64,000 bases of DNA, from the NCBI GenBank assembly GCA_039962225.1, contig JAMPKV010000003.1:124001-188000 (forward strand), in the 5' to 3' direction. The notes beneath the pieces were generated by a model. That model was given only the letters and a program-made list of their open reading frames with translations, did not search any database and was not told the origin of the DNA. This stretch comes from Microcoleus sp. AS-A8. Its GTDB lineage: Bacteria > Cyanobacteriota > Cyanobacteriia > Cyanobacteriales > Coleofasciculaceae. Shown here piece by piece: positions 34,014 through 42,546 of this stretch. Every line of letters starts with the position of its first letter. Position 1 is the first letter of the stretch. The position numbers and the translations under genes were made by a program.

Positions 34014-36677
34014 GTGTTGAGTAACTTAATTTTTTCTGATATTCAAAACCATTGGGCTGCTGAATGCATCCGCCAGTTACGATCGCAAAACATCATTAGT
34101 GGCTATCAGGACGGTACATTTCGACCCAACAACCCCGTCACTCGCGCTGAATTTGCGGCCTTGATCGGTAAGGCATTTGCTAATGCGCCACTGATTCGGA
34201 CTGGGATTACTTTTAAGGATGTGCCCTCTAATCACTGGGCGAATACTGCGATTCAAACCGCGTATCGAACCGGCTTTATTTCAGGTTACCCCGATCGCAC
34301 TTTCAAACCCAATCAGCCCATTACACGAGTGCAAGTCTTGCTAGCCTTAGTCAGCGGGTTGAAATACACTACAGCCGCCGCCGGTTCGACATCCCTACAG
34401 GATTATTATGACGATGCTGGGGCGATTCCGATCTATGCACTGGGTGCGATCGCCTCTGCCACCCTCAAACGCCTCGTCGTGAACTATCCCGATGTCAAAC
34501 GCCTCAATCCCAATCAAAACGCCACAAGGGCTGAAGTCTCGGCGTTCATGGGTCAAGCTTTAAATATCCCTGGCGTTCCGTTCAAGTACATTGCTGGCGG
34601 TAGTCTCTTCGCGATCGCACCGCAATTTGACGAGGCGGATTCCTTTAGCGAGGGACTGGCACGGGTTAAAACAGGGGGAAAATGGGGCTATGTCGATAAG
34701 CAAGGCCAATTGGTGATTCAACCCCAACTCGATGAAGCCGAAACATTTTCTGATGGACTCGCCCTGGTTAGAACCTACTCGACCGGCGGGAGTCAATTCA
34801 CGACGCTTCGGGAAGAAACAGTGACGGAAACGCGGGGGGTCTGGCTAACCACAACCAATAGCCGCGTCTTTAATTCCAAGCAAAGCATTACGGAGGCGAT
34901 GAACTTCCTCGCCGATACTGGATTTAATGTTGTCTTTCCCGTCGTTTGGAATAATGCCGCCACCCTTTATCCCAGTAAGGTGATGAAGGAAACTTTTGGG
35001 GTCGAAATTGACTCGCGTTTTGTGGGTCGAGACCCCTTAAAAGAACTCATAACTGAGGCGAAGCGGGTAGGATTGGCGGTGATTCCCTGGTTCGAGTATG
35101 GCTTTGCCAGTTCGTATGGTCAGAATGGTGGGCCATTAATTGCTAAAAAGCCTCATTGGGCAGCACGGGATGCGAGTGGTAACCTACTCAAAAAAAATGA
35201 TTTTGACTGGATGAATGCCCTGGATACGGAGGTACAAGATTTCCTCCGGAGTTTAATTTTAGAAGTCGCCAAAAACTATGATATTGCAGGTATTCAAGGT
35301 GATGATCGACTGCCTGCACTTCCTTCAGAGGGTAGTTACGACTCCAAAACCAGCGAACGTTACTCTCGGCAATTCAACCAAAATCCACCACAAAATCCGA
35401 AAGATGCCCAATGGCTTCAGTGGCGTGCAGATATCCTGACGGATTTTCTCACCCGCCTGTATCAGGAACTCATTGCAATTAATCCTAATCTGATTATTTC
35501 TATGGCACCAAGTGCCTATCCTTGGGGACTCCAGGAGTATCTTCAGGATGCACAAGCTTGGATTGACCAGGGGCTAATTGATTTAATTCATCCCCAGCTA
35601 TATCGCCGTGATATTGAGGGTTATAAACTGCTGGTGGATCGCATGATGACCCAACAATATAAACCTTCACAATTGTATGCTTTAGCGCCCGGTGTTCTGT
35701 TGAAAGTCGGCACCTATCGGATGAGTCCAGAACTTTTATTACAGACGATTCAATATAATCGCGATCAGGGTATTAATGGAGAAGTATTTTTCTTCTACGA
35801 AGGTCTGCGAGAAGACAACAACGCCCTAGCAAAAGTATTAAAACAAGGCCCCTACGCTCAATCCACACCGTTCAATCCTGCAACGTTTAAAAACCGGGGT
35901 TTCACACAGCGAAGAGTTGGAGGTAAGTATAGTTATATCGATCGATTCGGTAAATCTGTTACTCAGCCCCAATTTGATTGGGGTGATTCCTTTAAGGAGG
36001 GGTTAGCCAAAGTCAAAATGGGCTATAAGTGGGGTTACATTGACAAAACAGGAAACCGCATCAGCCGATTGCAATTTGATCAGGCTGAATTATTTTCAGA
36101 AGGGCTAGCACTCGTTAGAGTAGCCAACAAATATGGCTATCTCAACAAACAGGGTCAACTCATCACTCCACTTCAATATGATGCGGCTAACTCGTTCAAA
36201 GAAGGATTAGCTGCCGTCAGAATTAGTGACAAGTGGTTCTATATCGATACCACAGGAAAAGTCGTACTTTTACCCCAATGTGAGGAAGCGGCTTCGTTCA
36301 GTGAAGGATTAGCGGGGATTAAGCTATCAGGAAAGTCTGGCTATATCGACAAGACCGGAAACGTAACCATTCAGCCGCAGTATGACCAAGCAGAGGCTTT
36401 CACAGAAGGATTAGCACGAGTAAAAGTGAATGGCAAATGGGGTTACATTAATCCCATGGGTCAAATGCTCGTTACACCAAAATTTGAGGCGGCTACATTC
36501 TTTTCAGAAGGGTTAGCAGCAGTTCAAAGCAATGGGTTGTGGGGATATATTGATAAAAATGGCCTTCTTGTCATCTCTCCAGAATTTAGTGAAGCTAACG
36601 CTTTTCGGGAGGGATTAGCGTTGGTACAGCTTGGGAATAAATGGGGCTATATTCGGAATATTTTATCAAGTCGTTAG
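34014..36677 (+). CDS. SLH-domain surface protein with GHL10-type glycoside hydrolase domain and WG repeats
   Basis: 887 residues from GTG 34014; a TAA directly upstream in frame rules out a longer N-terminus. Three SLH domains (about 5-180: FSDIQNHWAAECIRQL, FRPNNPVTRAEFAALIG, FKDVPSNHWANTAIQ) would bind pyruvylated wall polymer made by CsaB. One to two WG repeats (WGYVDKQG) follow, then a family-10-like hydrolase domain (about 270-620: RGVWLTTTNSRVF, FNVVFPVVWN, GLAVIPWFEYGF, IAGIQGDDRL), then about eight more WG repeats (KWGYIDKTG type) to the end. No signal peptide is visible, which is odd for an SLH protein. Confidence 0.88.
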   Translation: MLSNLIFSDIQNHWAAECIRQLRSQNIISGYQDGTFRPNNPVTRAEFAALIGKAFANAPLIRTGITFKDVPSNHWANTAIQTAYRTGFISGYPDRTFKPNQPITRVQVLLALVSGLKYTTAAAGSTSLQDYYDDAGAIPIYALGAIASATLKRLVVNYPDVKRLNPNQNATRAEVSAFMGQALNIPGVPFKYIAGGSLFAIAPQFDEADSFSEGLARVKTGGKWGYVDKQGQLVIQPQLDEAETFSDGLALVRTYSTGGSQFTTLREETVTETRGVWLTTTNSRVFNSKQSITEAMNFLADTGFNVVFPVVWNNAATLYPSKVMKETFGVEIDSRFVGRDPLKELITEAKRVGLAVIPWFEYGFASSYGQNGGPLIAKKPHWAARDASGNLLKKNDFDWMNALDTEVQDFLRSLILEVAKNYDIAGIQGDDRLPALPSEGSYDSKTSERYSRQFNQNPPQNPKDAQWLQWRADILTDFLTRLYQELIAINPNLIISMAPSAYPWGLQEYLQDAQAWIDQGLIDLIHPQLYRRDIEGYKLLVDRMMTQQYKPSQLYALAPGVLLKVGTYRMSPELLLQTIQYNRDQGINGEVFFFYEGLREDNNALAKVLKQGPYAQSTPFNPATFKNRGFTQRRVGGKYSYIDRFGKSVTQPQFDWGDSFKEGLAKVKMGYKWGYIDKTGNRISRLQFDQAELFSEGLALVRVANKYGYLNKQGQLITPLQYDAANSFKEGLAAVRISDKWFYIDTTGKVVLLPQCEEAASFSEGLAGIKLSGKSGYIDKTGNVTIQPQYDQAEAFTEGLARVKVNGKWGYINPMGQMLVTPKFEAATFFSEGLAAVQSNGLWGYIDKNGLLVISPEFSEANAFREGLALVQLGNKWGYIRNILSSR

Positions 36678-37337
36678 CTAGTAAGACAAACGCCCTACTA
36701 GCTCAATTCCGGATCTGATTCCCATAATCAACACTTTTTCCTGTGAGGAACCTGCTGAGAGTGGATCAAGCGAGTCCTAATTCTTCAGCCAAGGAGCTTT
36801 GGCTGCAAAAGCCATTGCGCTGGAGGGCTAATTTAGCTTGCTTAATGCAGCCAGTGCGAACTTTGAGCGATCGGGATATAGCTTACCTAATACAAAAAGG
36901 CTAATAATTAGTAACTTTTTTTCCTGGTAACGGAATGCAATAAAGCCCCGAAAGCTAAAGGGATTATATCACAATAAGTCACTCGAAATTCGGTCACAAG
37001 TCAGTACATTCTTAGTCTCGATCTCGGTCAACGGCAAGTTTTGATGAATTTGTAGAGATGAGATTTCCACTGTGGACTATCAATCGAAGTAAGAAATCAA
37101 GTTACTCAAAGACGCCAAGTGAGGAAGCTAGCAAGTAGCGATCGCTCAAACAATCAGAGAAAAGGATAGAAACAACGATGACAATCAATGGCAGCAATGG
37201 TGTTTTGATGAATTTGTAGATTGCCTTGGAGCGAAAACAACTCTAAGTAAGCTGCCAATCAGTGCTTACGAGGATTAGTAGCTTAAACATTACAGCAATT
37301 ACGTAAGGTCTTGAAAACACAATTGAGGATTATAACC
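36678..37337. other. Intergenic region before the pentapeptide-repeat gene
   Basis: 660 bases. It holds a CAGCCAA/TTGGCTG hairpin (36786-36805), a perfect 19-bp direct repeat (37038-37056 and 37202-37220) and a possible 13-codon ORF (37178-37219) that ends inside the second repeat copy. No larger gene is credible. Confidence 0.5.
37038..37220. repeat. 19-bp direct repeat pair
   Basis: GTTTTGATGAATTTGTAGA occurs at 37038-37056 and again at 37202-37220, identical, 164 bases apart, both on the plus strand ahead of the secreted pentapeptide-repeat gene. Confidence 0.8.
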
Positions 37338-37562
37338 ATGAAAAAAAGTTTATTAGCGATTGCTTTCACTACAGGAGTGTTCACTTTAGCTTTCTCAGGG
37401 CAGGCTAACGCAGACGGCTGGCATCTCAACGGCATCAGGTTCAACGGCATGAAGTTCCAGGGTACGACTATGCAAGCCACAAAACTGCAAGGTATGGAAC
37501 TGCAAAACCTTAAAGTTGAAGGTGGACAGCTTGTAGCCGTAACGCGAGTTGCTGCTGAATAG
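37338..37562 (+). CDS. Small secreted pentapeptide-repeat protein
   Basis: 74 residues. ATG 37338 is preferred over TTG 37311 because it gives a clean signal peptide (KKSLLAIAFTTGVFTLAFSG, cleavage after QANA) and GAGG lies about 9 bases upstream. The mature part is about 47 residues and reads in a five-residue register: LNGIR, FNGMK, FQGTT, MQATK, LQGME, LQNLK, with a large hydrophobic residue at the first place of each unit. That is the pattern of a short right-handed quadrilateral beta helix. Such mini proteins are exported to the periplasm or outside. Function unknown. Confidence 0.7.
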   Translation: MKKSLLAIAFTTGVFTLAFSGQANADGWHLNGIRFNGMKFQGTTMQATKLQGMELQNLKVEGGQLVAVTRVAAE

Positions 37563-37852
37563 TTACTTAGGACAACAGAAGGTGAGATACCCGACTTCTC
37601 ACAAAAGTTGGGGATACTGTTGGCGAATCCTGAATCTGACTATCTGAAATTCGCCAAGAATGTCCTAACAAACTTAAGGGCCGCATCAATGAGGATGGTG
37701 ATTGGACAACTGCCCAAAAAGCGAAGCAGAATTTGCCAAATTCATTGCTTTTTAATGATTCAATTGTAAGAAAACGCAATTAGTGTACAAGGAGGGGGAC
37801 AGGGCTAACCTTTAGCTAACTAAAATATCCCAATTACCCATGCCTTATTTAT

Positions 37853-38659
37853 CTAGAGCTGTTGTTTCTGAGCATATTTTTTAGCTTCCTCTAGCATCGT
37901 CTTAAGTTCAGGTCTGTCCAAATCCGATAAGGGGCGCTCAAAAAATGCCCCTCTTACACCATATTTGATGACCCCTAATAATTCTCTTAACTTGAGAAAT
38001 CCTTTTTCCTTATTATTCCAGTGTTCTGGGATTGGACTAATCCTGGGAAAGACAGTAAAACCATAAGCACGGAAAGCAAGAAGCGTTCGCATCATGTGTG
38101 GCTCATCAGTTACCAGAAGAATTTGCTTCACCCCCTGGGGTTGGAGTATGGCTGCCGAAAAGATGGCATTTTCTTCTGTGGTGAGTGAACAGTTTTCACC
38201 ATCTATCGCACGATCAGGAATGCCTTTCTCTTTCAGGAGTTGAACCAGGTGGGGAGCATCTTTGATACCACTTGCAAAAATTTTCGGTGCTCGTTCGGCT
38301 TGCCACAGTTCAGCTACAATATCGACTCTGGCGTGCATCAAAGGCCATCCTCTGCCCACGACAACGATCGCATCCACTCGCTTACCCGGATCGGAGGGAA
38401 GAAAAGCAACCATCGCTCGATCGGCTGCAATGGGTAATAGGGTTAAAAGTGCAGTTAAACCAAATAGCAATACAAATCCTTTTGCGCTGCTGAACCAACG
38501 CCTCCGTTCGGGATTTTGCAGAATCCAAAGAATTCCGCAAAAAGCTATAACGAGGATTATTCCTAGCAGTATAGGTTTACTGAGCCATCGAAACGACCAT
38601 AATTCGTTGTCTACAGGTACTTTGACCATTGAGCGAGAGCATAGATTTGACTCAAACAT
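37853..38659 (-). CDS. YdcF family (DUF218) membrane protein
   Basis: 268 residues from ATG 38659; ATG 38629 is an alternative. Two N-terminal spans (LSKPILLGIILVIAFCGILW and FVLLFGLTALLTLLPIA) precede the DUF218 domain: VDAIVVVGRG, then ENCSLTTEENAIFSA and QILLVTDEPHMMRTLLAFRA. DUF218 proteins (YdcF, SanA) are linked to envelope or vancomycin tolerance, and the domain binds SAM-like or nucleotide ligands; the reaction is not known. The usual GG after VV is GRGW here, a small deviation. Confidence 0.82.
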   Translation of the reverse strand: MFESNLCSRSMVKVPVDNELWSFRWLSKPILLGIILVIAFCGILWILQNPERRRWFSSAKGFVLLFGLTALLTLLPIAADRAMVAFLPSDPGKRVDAIVVVGRGWPLMHARVDIVAELWQAERAPKIFASGIKDAPHLVQLLKEKGIPDRAIDGENCSLTTEENAIFSAAILQPQGVKQILLVTDEPHMMRTLLAFRAYGFTVFPRISPIPEHWNNKEKGFLKLRELLGVIKYGVRGAFFERPLSDLDRPELKTMLEEAKKYAQKQQL

Positions 38660-39358
38660 TGAGATTTAGCCCGGTAATCAATTGTTGTTAGTTTGCTGTA
38701 GTTTCTGTCTCAATTTTAACCTTGTATATTTTTAGTGACAAATATTATAATCTTCCTGTTTTTGAAATTGAAATATTTATTGCTAAGAAATGAGCGGCTT
38801 GTATTTAACAATTAAAACATTAGAATATGCGGCAAATTTATGGAATTGACAGGATAGTTTTTATATTTTTGCAGCCTTGGCTTCTTTCTCAGATCTTATT
38901 TGAATTTAAAATGCCTATCTTCCTCTGATTAAAAATCTTAATTAATAATTTAATATGGGTAGACTTACGTAAATTTTCAGTAAATTCATTTTCATTGAGG
39001 AGGTTTCTCCTATTTCACGGTTCTTCTCCCAACAGAGGCTTGCCTCTTGCCGATTGCTCTCTCGGACTGTCCCTGTACAGTAGTCGTTCCCATGGGCTTC
39101 GCTGTCTGACCCATCGTAGAGGCATTGCAGACATCGTCCTTACAGAATTCTTCTAGGAGAGTCGTCCATCCGGATCAAGCCGACAGGAGGGGTCTATTTT
39201 TGTAGCTGGCACCCTAAAATGTAAAATCGAGCAGTTTTGACCCACGGGGTCTGATAACGTTAATTGTTGATCAAGATTTAATGCCTCTGAGTGTCCTTCG
39301 TCGAGTGAACTCTTGGACTGTTTAAGGCATTGGCAGGAAGTTGGGTGGGGTAAACATT
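38660..39358. other. Long leader region upstream of aspartate kinase
   Basis: Nearly 700 bases. The first 300 are very A+T-rich, as expected for promoters. From about 38995 the base composition changes and several short hairpins follow one another: AGGAG/CTCCT (38998-39011) and AGAGGC/GCCTCT (39034-39047). No lysine riboswitch consensus could be recognised. No gene is credible. Confidence 0.45.
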
Positions 39359-41194
39359 ATGTCGCTAGTTGTTCAGAAATACGGTGGTACTTCCGTTGGG
39401 TCAGTTGAACGCATTCAAGCCGTAGCCCAGCGCGTGATCAAAACGGCACAACAGGGCAATTCCGTGGTTGTTGTCGTCTCCGCCATGGGTAAGACTACCG
39501 ATGGTTTGATTAAACTAGCCAACGAAATTTCCTCGAATCCCAGCCGCCGGGAAATGGATATGTTGCTTTCGACCGGTGAGCAAGTCTCCATTGCCCTGTT
39601 GTGTATGGCATTGCAAGAATTGGGGCAACCTGCAATTTCCCTCACGGGTGCCCAGGTGGGAATTGTCACAGAAGCCCAACATAGTCGCGCCCGGATTCTC
39701 AACATCCACACCGAGCGGATTGAGCGGCATCTCCAGGAAGGCAAAGTCGTTGTTGTGGCTGGCTTCCAGGGCATTAGCAGCATGAATGAGTTGGAAATTA
39801 CCACCCTAGGGCGTGGGGGTTCGGATACGTCAGCCGTTGCCCTGGCGGCATCCTTAAGGGCAGATTGTTGCGAGATTTATACCGATGTCCCAGGGATTTT
39901 AACCGCCGACCCCCGCCTTGTGCCTGATGCTCAGTTGATGGACGAGATTACCTCCGATGAAATGCTGGAATTAGCCAGCTTGGGGGCGAAAGTGCTGCAT
40001 CCCCGTGCGGTGGAAATTGCGCGGAATTACGGTGTCATGTTAGTGGTGCTCTCTAGTTGGACGGATGATCCCGGTACCAAGGTGGTTTCCCCCGCCCCTC
40101 AGCCGCGTTCCCTGGAAGGGCTGGAGATTGCGCGATCGGTGGATGCCGTAGAGTTTGATACGGATCAGGCGAAAGTAGCCTTGTTGCGAGTGCCCGATCA
40201 TCCCGGTGTGGCGGCGCGGTTATTTGGTGAGATTGCCCGCCGAGATTTAGATGTGGACTTGATTATTCAGTCCATTCATGAGGGCAATACGAACGATATT
40301 GCCTTTACCGTAGTCAAAGGCATTCTCAAACGAGCAGAAGCGGTGGCAGAAGCGATCGCGCCCACCCTCCGCAGCCATAATGCGGTCAATTCCGAAGAAG
40401 CAGAGGTGATGGTTGAGCGAGGTATCGCCAAAGTTTCGATCGCCGGTGCGGGGATGATTGGACGCCCCGGTATTGCTGCACAGATGTTCAAAACCTTGGC
40501 AAGTTCTGGGGTGAACATTCAGATGATTTCCACCTCTGAGGTGAAAGTGAGTTGCGTGATTGATGCCGAAGATGACGAGAAGGCGATCGCTGCCCTCTGT
40601 CAAACCTTTGACATCAACAGTTCCCCCGTCCAACAGGCGCTCATGCGTAAAGCCAAGGACACCGATCAAGCACTAACCCATCCCCAATCCCCCGTGCGGG
40701 GCGTTGCCCTCGACCTCAACCAAGCCCGTCTCGCCATTCGCTACGTTCCCGATCACCCCGGCATGGCAGCTCAGTTGTTCGGACTCCTCGCTGACCAAAA
40801 TATCAGCGTTGATATGATTATCCAATCTCAGCGCTGCCGTGTGATGAATGGCGTTCCCACTCGCGATATTGCCTTCACCGTTTCACAAGCCGATGCCCAA
40901 GCCGCTCAGACAACTCTGCAACAGGCTATGTCTGTATTAGGGTGTGGTGAGATTCTTCTGGATCTCAATATTGCCAAAGTGAGCATTGTGGGTGCTGGGA
41001 TGGTTGGACAACCGGGTGTCGCGGCACAAATGTTTGAAGCGCTCGCCCAACATCAAATCAACATTCAAATGATTACCACTTCAGAAATTAAGATTAGCTG
41101 TGTGGTTGCCAAAGAGGATGGTGTGATGGCCTTGCAAGCGATTCACAAGGCTTTCGGTCTAGCTGGGAGCCAAAAAATCGAAGTTCCTGCTTAA
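39359..41194 (+). CDS. lysC: Aspartate kinase with duplicated ACT regulatory region
   Basis: 611 residues from ATG 39359; TTG 39341 is in frame upstream. It phosphorylates aspartate, the first step toward lysine, threonine and methionine. The kinase domain (1-245) has [43 protein letters not shown] and [11 protein letters not shown]. Two ACT-pair regulatory regions follow ([20 protein letters not shown] near 365 and [20 protein letters not shown] near 545), giving four ACT domains in all. This double set, with a length near 600, is the cyanobacterial arrangement, tied to feedback control by lysine and threonine. Confidence 0.96.
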   Translation: MSLVVQKYGGTSVGSVERIQAVAQRVIKTAQQGNSVVVVVSAMGKTTDGLIKLANEISSNPSRREMDMLLSTGEQVSIALLCMALQELGQPAISLTGAQVGIVTEAQHSRARILNIHTERIERHLQEGKVVVVAGFQGISSMNELEITTLGRGGSDTSAVALAASLRADCCEIYTDVPGILTADPRLVPDAQLMDEITSDEMLELASLGAKVLHPRAVEIARNYGVMLVVLSSWTDDPGTKVVSPAPQPRSLEGLEIARSVDAVEFDTDQAKVALLRVPDHPGVAARLFGEIARRDLDVDLIIQSIHEGNTNDIAFTVVKGILKRAEAVAEAIAPTLRSHNAVNSEEAEVMVERGIAKVSIAGAGMIGRPGIAAQMFKTLASSGVNIQMISTSEVKVSCVIDAEDDEKAIAALCQTFDINSSPVQQALMRKAKDTDQALTHPQSPVRGVALDLNQARLAIRYVPDHPGMAAQLFGLLADQNISVDMIIQSQRCRVMNGVPTRDIAFTVSQADAQAAQTTLQQAMSVLGCGEILLDLNIAKVSIVGAGMVGQPGVAAQMFEALAQHQINIQMITTSEIKISCVVAKEDGVMALQAIHKAFGLAGSQKIEVPA

Positions 41195-41276
41195 TTCAAT
41201 CGGTGTTCCTCTGTCGTTGATGTAAGGGCACGATACTATCGTGCTCTAGCAGGTTAATCTAAAGCACAAAAATTTA

Positions 41277-41394
41277 ATATCGTTTAGAAAAATGTTTGCT
41301 ACAAATACCATTCTCGTTCCCCCCTTAATAAGCCTGAACTCATACGAGGAGGTTAGGGGGGTAAATATGTAGCGTTATTTGGGCGAATTGCTAT
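41277..41394. repeat. 118-bp inverted-repeat (MITE-like) element, copy 2
   Basis: Same length and plan as 11338-11455: TTGCTACA and TGTAGCGTTATTT arms, a TTCTCGTTCCCCCCTTAATA left half and AGGAGGTTAGGGGGG right half. The outer ends are more degraded than in copy 1. Confidence 0.55.
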
Positions 41395-41413
41395 AACCCA
41401 AGAAGACTAGAAA

Positions 41414-42433
41414 CTAACCCTTTTGATCAGGCAAAACCAAATCTGTAATTAAAGGTCGATGATCTGAACCGACATATGACCCAGCACGAATTTTCGCTAC
41501 TTTAATTTCTGGACTAATCAAGCAATGATCGATGGGAATCGAGAATAGCCGAGTGAACAGAGCGGGCATTTTGGAATAAGGGGGATAATTCGTTTTGAGC
41601 GGCCATGTTGGCACGAGTCCGAATCCTTGACGAGCATTTTTCAGCCCAGCCTGACTCATTAACCGTTTATAGTAGGGCGACCACATCGTAATATTTAAAT
41701 CACCCGTCACAATCACTGGGGTTGAAAGAGATTTGATATATTTGCCGATTGCCTCTAACTGCTGATTACGGGCTTTAAATAAAGCAGACTTAATGGGTGG
41801 TGGTGGATGAGCCGCAACCAGGGAAACGATTTGTCCATTAATGTTTAATTTTCCTACTATACTGGGATTTTGAGTTGTGCCCAAAAAAGCGAGAGAAGCA
41901 TTTTCTAGAGGGCGCTTGCTATAGACTGCAATACCGAGATTATAGGGATTCGCTTTAACAATCGCATAGGGCAGAATATCTTTTAAGGTATCTAACTGTT
42001 TGACCCAGTCTTGATGAATCTCCATAAAAACAGCGACATCCGGTTTTTCTCGCCGAACGAGTGACAAAAGCTGAGGATACTTCTGATTTTCAACATTAAC
42101 ATTGGAACTTAAAACTCTTAACTTAGCTGGATGATTGATTTCTATCCGCGTTTGAGGAATGTACCAAGGAGCAATTTCAGCTAAAACAATCGATAAACAA
42201 AATAAACTAATAATAATTAAGTTTTTATGGCGAGTTAATAAAAGCAAGCCAAAGAGTAATAAATTTAATAAAAAGTACTGAAACTTAAAAGGAGAAAGAA
42301 GCTCTAAGAAAATATTCCATCTCAAGGAGCTAACAACAGAAATTAGAGTGGTGACAATAATCCCCAAGCATAAAGCATAGGAAATAAAGTGAATGAGGGG
42401 CTTATTGTGCGGATTTTTATTGAAGATTTGCAT
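41414..42433 (-). CDS. Endonuclease/exonuclease/phosphatase-family protein with membrane N-terminus
   Basis: 339 residues from ATG 42433 (GTG 42490 also in frame). Three N-terminal spans (YALCLGIIVTTLISVVSSL, FLLNLLLFGLLLL, NLIIISLFCLSIVLAEIAPW) anchor an EEP catalytic domain facing outward: LRVLSSNVNVEN, a Glu in DVAVFMEIHQDW, VTGDLNI, IDHCLIS and GSDHRPL. This is the YafD/EndoV-like EEP group often called membrane-bound endonuclease or phosphatase. The substrate may be a lipid or polyphosphate ester as well as nucleic acid. It converges with lysC. Confidence 0.85.
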   Translation of the reverse strand: MQIFNKNPHNKPLIHFISYALCLGIIVTTLISVVSSLRWNIFLELLSPFKFQYFLLNLLLFGLLLLTRHKNLIIISLFCLSIVLAEIAPWYIPQTRIEINHPAKLRVLSSNVNVENQKYPQLLSLVRREKPDVAVFMEIHQDWVKQLDTLKDILPYAIVKANPYNLGIAVYSKRPLENASLAFLGTTQNPSIVGKLNINGQIVSLVAAHPPPPIKSALFKARNQQLEAIGKYIKSLSTPVIVTGDLNITMWSPYYKRLMSQAGLKNARQGFGLVPTWPLKTNYPPYSKMPALFTRLFSIPIDHCLISPEIKVAKIRAGSYVGSDHRPLITDLVLPDQKG

Positions 42434-42546
42434 GATAAGAAGCCAGTTCAAAGTAGGGACAAGGCATGACCGATATTGCTTGTCAGCCACGATTTTACGG
42501 TTGCCATGCCCCTGCTGAAAATGGCGAAATTATGTTTGGACAAACC

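Noticed and set aside
37567-37779. 70-codon minus-strand frame
   Set aside because: Looks like a chance frame in a spacer; no ribosome site or domain.
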